This document shows positions 59,658 to 64,000 of a DNA stretch of 64,000 bases, in pieces. Both the position numbers and the translations under genes were made by a program. Origin of the DNA: Halichondria panicea (taxonomy: Eukaryota > Porifera > Demospongiae > Suberitida > Halichondriidae); contig NC_087377.1 in the NCBI RefSeq assembly GCF_963675165.1, positions 1,327,501-1,391,500 of the forward strand, given 5' to 3'. Every line of letters starts with the position of its first letter. Positions within the stretch are counted from its first letter, which is position 1. The notes under the pieces were generated by a model. The model ran no database searches. It saw only the letters and a list, made by a program, of their open reading frames with translations, and was not told the origin of the DNA.

Positions 59658-62600
59658 TTACAAACACACGTACTTTGTCAGGTTCTCATGATCAATTGGT
59701 GGCACTATGAGCAACTCAGTTGCTGTCCTCACATACTTGTCTTCAATTTCCTCGGCTACATCGTTACGCTCAACAGTAGGCCTCCTTAGACATTCACATA
59801 TGTAAGGCCATGTCATCGGATGTTCTGGATCAGTGACTTCAAGACGCTTGGCTACCATCTTCATTAGGCGGCGATCGTTATCTTGGTATCGATCTTGAAT
59901 ATTCTCCATCACGTAATAGTTCACCCCGAGGGCCAGTCCCAGGTTGAACCAATTATAGCTGGCAGTTTTCAGACTCTCACAAATTGTATTAATATCCGCT
60001 CCAGTCAGAACAATCGGCTGGTCTCCATTGCTGGTATCCTTCTCTGATGAAAATCCTGTCACACATGATTAATATTATCATTAATACTCAAACGCTACCT
60101 AGACCACCAAACACTGCAAGATAAAACGAAAGAAGAAGAGAAATAGGATCATGTGTAGCCTCTTTCTTTGCATAATTATGTACTTAATATGGAAATACAA
60201 AACAACCTAAAAAAACAGAAACTACTAATAATTATGCTCTACCCTTACCGACTCTGTTTCTCAGGCAGTGGTACACGGTGAAGAAATGCTGGTTCTTGGA
60301 GATCTCACAACTGATAAAGCCCTCAAAATGATCATTTGACAAAGCCTTGAATTCCAATTCTTTTTTAGTCCCGCTAATTTCCGGACTTCTCTTCCTCCAC
60401 TTGAAAGAAAGGCTTGGATCTAGGTCCTCAGCAAAGGGCAGGGCGAGGAGAGTAACATCATCTCCCAGGCTGACTTCCTGCACACACAGAAACAATAGAG
60501 GAAGATCATTAATTTTGGAATACCAGTTCAAAAATGATAGTTACTATATTATAATTATTCAGTTAGAGTTATAGTTACTTTTGCAAACCAGCACTCTTGG
60601 TGAAGACTAAGAGAGATTTCGGAATCACTGGTACATTTAAAGCTTGGGTATCTTCCTGTTGTGAGGAGGCAAAGCTTGGAACCATCTTCATGTTTGCCAC
60701 AGTAGCAGTCGAAGGCAATAATCGGAGTGAGTAGTGGACTAATATCCTTCATCACCAACAGGAGGGTTGAGAGGACGTAGGAACAAAGATCGTGCATTGT
60801 GTACTTTCTATCCTGTCGAATAATCCGTATTTCGTAGCTATCAACCTGAGAAATCAGGGTAACAAAATGCTTGGCAGATTCGTCAATGTGAAAGGAGACG
60901 AGGTTTCTCTTTACTGGAGAATCGGTGGCAAGTTTCCAAGTCATGCCCAGAATGCCTTTGCCTTTATTCCCCTTTGAGACCAAATCACTGATCATGGCAC
61001 AGAATATTCCAGTGGGAACGTATTGGGGCTCAAATGTGATCTTGATTGGAGAGGGTGTATCAATGCCAGTGAGGGGGGGTGGTTTCGTTAGTTCCTCGGG
61101 AGATGCACACTTGAGAATAGCAGGGATGAAATACATCGTTTCGATTTTTTCAGTGGTATGGCCTTCCTTCACTACTGCTGTGATTTTGGCCAAAAGATGG
61201 GAATGCTCAAGCAGTATGAGCAGCTTCTCAACAGGAATCAACTGGTCTTTCTTCACACCCTGGTTTTCTTCCAAATGGCATCGAGTGATTGTTTTCAGTG
61301 AGAATTGCCCCTTCAGTATCCAATTCCTTCTCTCAGCTTCCTTGAAGTGAATACTGCTCTCTTTAGAATGGAGCTCCAGCAGCGGATTGACAACGAGAAC
61401 ACTGAGGCTGTTGAATACTACTTGGGGGTTGCAAATGACAAAGTTCCCAAACCAACCATCTTTGTCCTCGATCTCTGGACGATAGATCAAAGCTCCAACG
61501 TACCGATCCAGGTACCAAACGGTGAATCGAACCTCCTCCTCTCTCATCTTTAACCCCTTGGTACCGATACGAATGCAATCTGCCATAGACACAATGTTAA
61601 ACTCTTTTCTCAGTACAACTCCAAACAAAAGCTGTTGTGGACGAATTCGAAGCTTGGCATCTTTGAAATAGCTTCTGAATAAGCCATAAATATGTTTACG
61701 AAGAGCTTCCATATCAGAATCAGTGCCTTCGTAGTTGTCCACTGCTATGAACTTCTTGTCTTTTGGGTTAGAAAGTAAATCCTCAAACTTGCTGGTAATC
61801 GTGCTCACGGCTTCGTTTTTCTCCGTCAACTTTTGCTCTAAACGGTCTTGGACACATTTATTGAAAGCGTCTGAGCTGAGGTGTTGGCTGACTGTTTGCT
61901 CAATAGCAGCCATATCTTCTGCACTGACATTAGCTTGCTCATCACTCTTCTGTTGAGTCAAAATGTCCTGAATTGCTTTCTTTTGTTCGTGTTCTTCTAG
62001 GCTCTTGCTGGCAGTGGTACTATCGCTCTTGCAGACAGCTTTTGTGGAGGCACTATATTTCTCGTACAGAAGATCGACTTTGATTTGCATTGTCAGTTCA
62101 TCCTTGAAAGTACCTATGAGGGTAGCAACAGGCTTAGCAGAGCCTAGATTGCCCAGTTTACTACATAGCTCTATGTCAATATCCGAGTCAATCTTGGTAT
62201 GATGGCTGATAGCTGAGAGGATTTGACAGAGCGTTTCTCTGTTTGTGTAAGTTGAATCGTACGGTGTGATCTTGTCCTTTCCTCGTTCGTAGGAGACTTG
62301 ACACATGTCATCGAGGTCTTTGTCCAGTCGAAAAAATACCAGGAAAATCCCTGCGCCTTTGCTTAGAAATGGAAACATCTCCACGAATCCGGGCTGCCCA
62401 CCTATATCGACCAGATTGAGTAGGACTTTGTTCAGCAGCTCATTAGTGTACTCTCCTGAACCCACAATACTCCGAAGTCTCGAAACAACCTTTTCAACAT
62501 CTACAGTGGTCACTTTTACGACCTTTTCCGGTGGTTCTGGTGTTGGCCCAGGTGTTGGTGATACCGTTTCTTTGGGTGCAGTAGAAGCTTCATCAATCTT

Positions 62601-63203
62601 GAGTTGAGTTTGCTTCTTTGGGTCAGTAGTTTCTTTTGTGGGCTGTTCCTTAAGTGGACTGACAGTGCTGTCTTCAATAGGTTCACAGGACATAAGGTAA
62701 GAGAAGATAAACTGTGTTTCTTCCTCTAGACTTGAAGATGCTTTGAATTCAAGCTTGGTTCCAGATTTGTCAACAAAGGCCAATACTTGTTCACACTCGG
62801 CTAGTAATGTACTGCAACGTTTCCTTTGATCTTCGGGCAGCAAAGACAGGTTAGTAATGGATCCAACAAGCCGCTGTCGAGTGGTCGTTTTTCCAAGACC
62901 CGAGGGACCAATGAAGTGCGTCTTGAGATAGTGTAGCTCTATTGTACCACTTGTGTCGGCAATCAGCTCATCCAGTTTTTTCAAGTAGGTTCGGTTTTGA
63001 ATATTGACTGTAAAACAGCAAACAATCGGTCATACATAATTATTTATTAAATCAAAGTACTTAATTTCAGTAAATTGAGGTATACAAATTGTAACATTAG
63101 ATCAACGGTACTAACTACAATTGTGTTCAATGGTTCGGGAGCAGAATTTAGTAGTTCCAATTTTATGATTTTCTGAACAAGACATCTCCACTGGCAAGTT
63201 CAT
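59658..63203 (-). CDS. Roc-COR-like GTPase with Ig-like and Death domains (copy B), about 1046 aa
   Basis: Exons 63203-63119 (probable start, MNLPVEMSCSENHKIG), 63007-60579, 60477-60249 and 60055-59658 join as one 3141-nt frame. The large exon has P-loop GPSGLGKTTT, a long acidic/Thr-Pro insert, DIGGQPGF and GTFKDE, then a COR-like part (LLFGVVLRKEFNIVSMADCI, FVICNPQVVFNSLSVL). The third exon is Ig-like (VSLGDDVTLL, LSFKWRKR, FISCEISK). The last is a Death domain (WFNLGLALGVNYYVMENIQD, TWPYICECLRRPTV) with a short tail. Known Roc-COR proteins act as GTP-switched scaffolds, some with Death domains as in DAPK1; Ig followed by Death recalls MALT1 in reverse order. A signalling role is inferred. 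Exon 1 is less certain than the rest. Confidence 0.8.
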
Positions 63204-64000
63204 AGTGAATGGTTGTCTATTTGGTGATACGTATAATTATATAGTAGCCATCATAAGTTTCCGTTTCGTTTTTAAAGCTGGCATAACAACACAACAGCAA
63301 CGCAAGGCAACTTATTACAAATTTATACGACGTTAGAGCATAATTATACATTGTTAAAGGGAAGGTACCATGAAAATATAAAGTTTTATTTTTTTGCCTT
63401 AAAATGTTCTTTGTGGGGTATAAAATAGCCCTGAGACAAAAAAATATTTTTCTGAAAATTAACTTTTCAGAGAAACAGGACTGTAGAAACACAATTTCTG
63501 GCTTAAAATTTTGCTTCCTGTTGTGGTCAAATGTGGGCGCGGTCAAACGTGACGTCAGAGTAGGCATTTGTGCTGCATGTAAAATGTATTCTGTGTGTGT
63601 TGAGTGTGTTGCAGCTGGTTGCTCCTTTACATCTAGCAGTCATACAGTTCTCTCAGTTGAAATATGAGTGGGAAAAACAAGTCCTATGTACCAGAGCTCA
63701 CTGAAAAGCAACAGAATCCTGTTTTTGTGTACAGTGAAAACTCACAGATATGACCTCCCTTGCTGCTCAGTTTGGGATCCAAAAGAGGAAGAAGCTGAGA
63801 TCTGAGGTCTGGAGCCATTCTAACTGTTTTCTATAAGGCAGTTATTCAGAAATAAACTGCCATATCGTCCTGTAAAAAGAGAGACCCTGAGATCAGAGTC
63901 ATGGAATGGAGAGATAGCCCTATAGAGAAGTGCCCGGTCGGCCGCTGTATACGGAAAAGCGAGAACGGAGACAGGTTAATAGCTTCTGTTTTTGTTCAAT
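63204..64000. other. Upstream flank of copy B; no further exon recognised
   Basis: Probable promoter side. AT-rich, with a CGTGACGTCAGAG word near 63548 that resembles a CREB/ATF site; whether it is used is unknown. Confidence 0.35.

Noticed and set aside
60555-60578. Downstream end of the copy-B GTPase frame as a true stop at 60555
   Set aside because: A GTAACT donor at the position homologous to copy A's GTGAGC, followed by an in-phase Ig exon, argues for splicing at 60579.
60792-62607. Plus-strand open frames opposite the copy-B GTPase exon
   Set aside because: Shadows of the minus-strand coding exon.

Overview
The window is animal nuclear DNA, most likely from a demosponge. It has short AT-rich GT-AG introns, runs of TATAATTATA-type sequence, many small inverted-repeat elements, and genes pairing Roc-COR-like GTPases, ankyrin repeats, Ig-like modules and Death domains. 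The species cannot be proved from this sequence alone; an Amphimedon-like sponge is an inference. All gene models were spliced by eye from acceptor/donor sites and reading phase.

Region 1 (1-8.1 kb). Two tandem Death-like exons lie on the minus strand, the second one frameshifted. Next to them is a complete 5349-bp DNA transposon (2068-7416) with perfect 69-bp terminal inverted repeats and a 9-bp target duplication. It carries two convergent genes: a seven-exon, about 970-aa DUF6589/Academ-type transposase and a two-exon, about 449-aa RecQ-like helicase. It sits inside an older repeat, and an uninterrupted paralogous copy of that repeat lies near 24.4-24.8 kb.

Region 2 (10.7-22.8 kb, minus strand). 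A modular gene or pair of genes reads ankyrin repeats, Death domain, repeated short basic linker exons, a small helical exon, a Roc-COR-like GTPase, an Ig-like exon, another linker and a C-terminal Death domain. Nearly all introns are phase 1, as expected for exon shuffling. A paralog with the same GTPase-Ig-Death core lies at 59.7-63.2 kb (minus). The last about 215 bp of coding sequence are almost identical between the two, while the rest has diverged.

Region 3 (23-34 kb). Mostly gene-poor: MITEs, fold-back elements, a 34-bp minisatellite, and a frameshifted copy of the helical exon next to an acidic coding-like minisatellite.

Region 4 (34.3-55 kb). The last two exons of an AP endonuclease (exonuclease III/APEX family) are followed by an array of exons for a small protein family with an N-terminal cysteine-rich motif and an RRM split over three exons. 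Copies on the minus strand occupy 35-39.7 kb and copies on the plus strand 40.1-54.9 kb. Most are frameshifted or truncated; the copy at 53.6-54.0 kb keeps open frames in its three RRM exons. The same cysteine-rich motif starts a decayed reverse-transcriptase element at 50.4-52.3 kb. A tandem 0.59-kb repeat with a reverse-transcriptase fragment and 36-bp perfect palindromes lies at 43.9-45.3 kb.

Region 5 (55-64 kb). Gene-poor sequence with one MITE and a 270-bp GA tract, then the second Roc-COR-Ig-Death gene.
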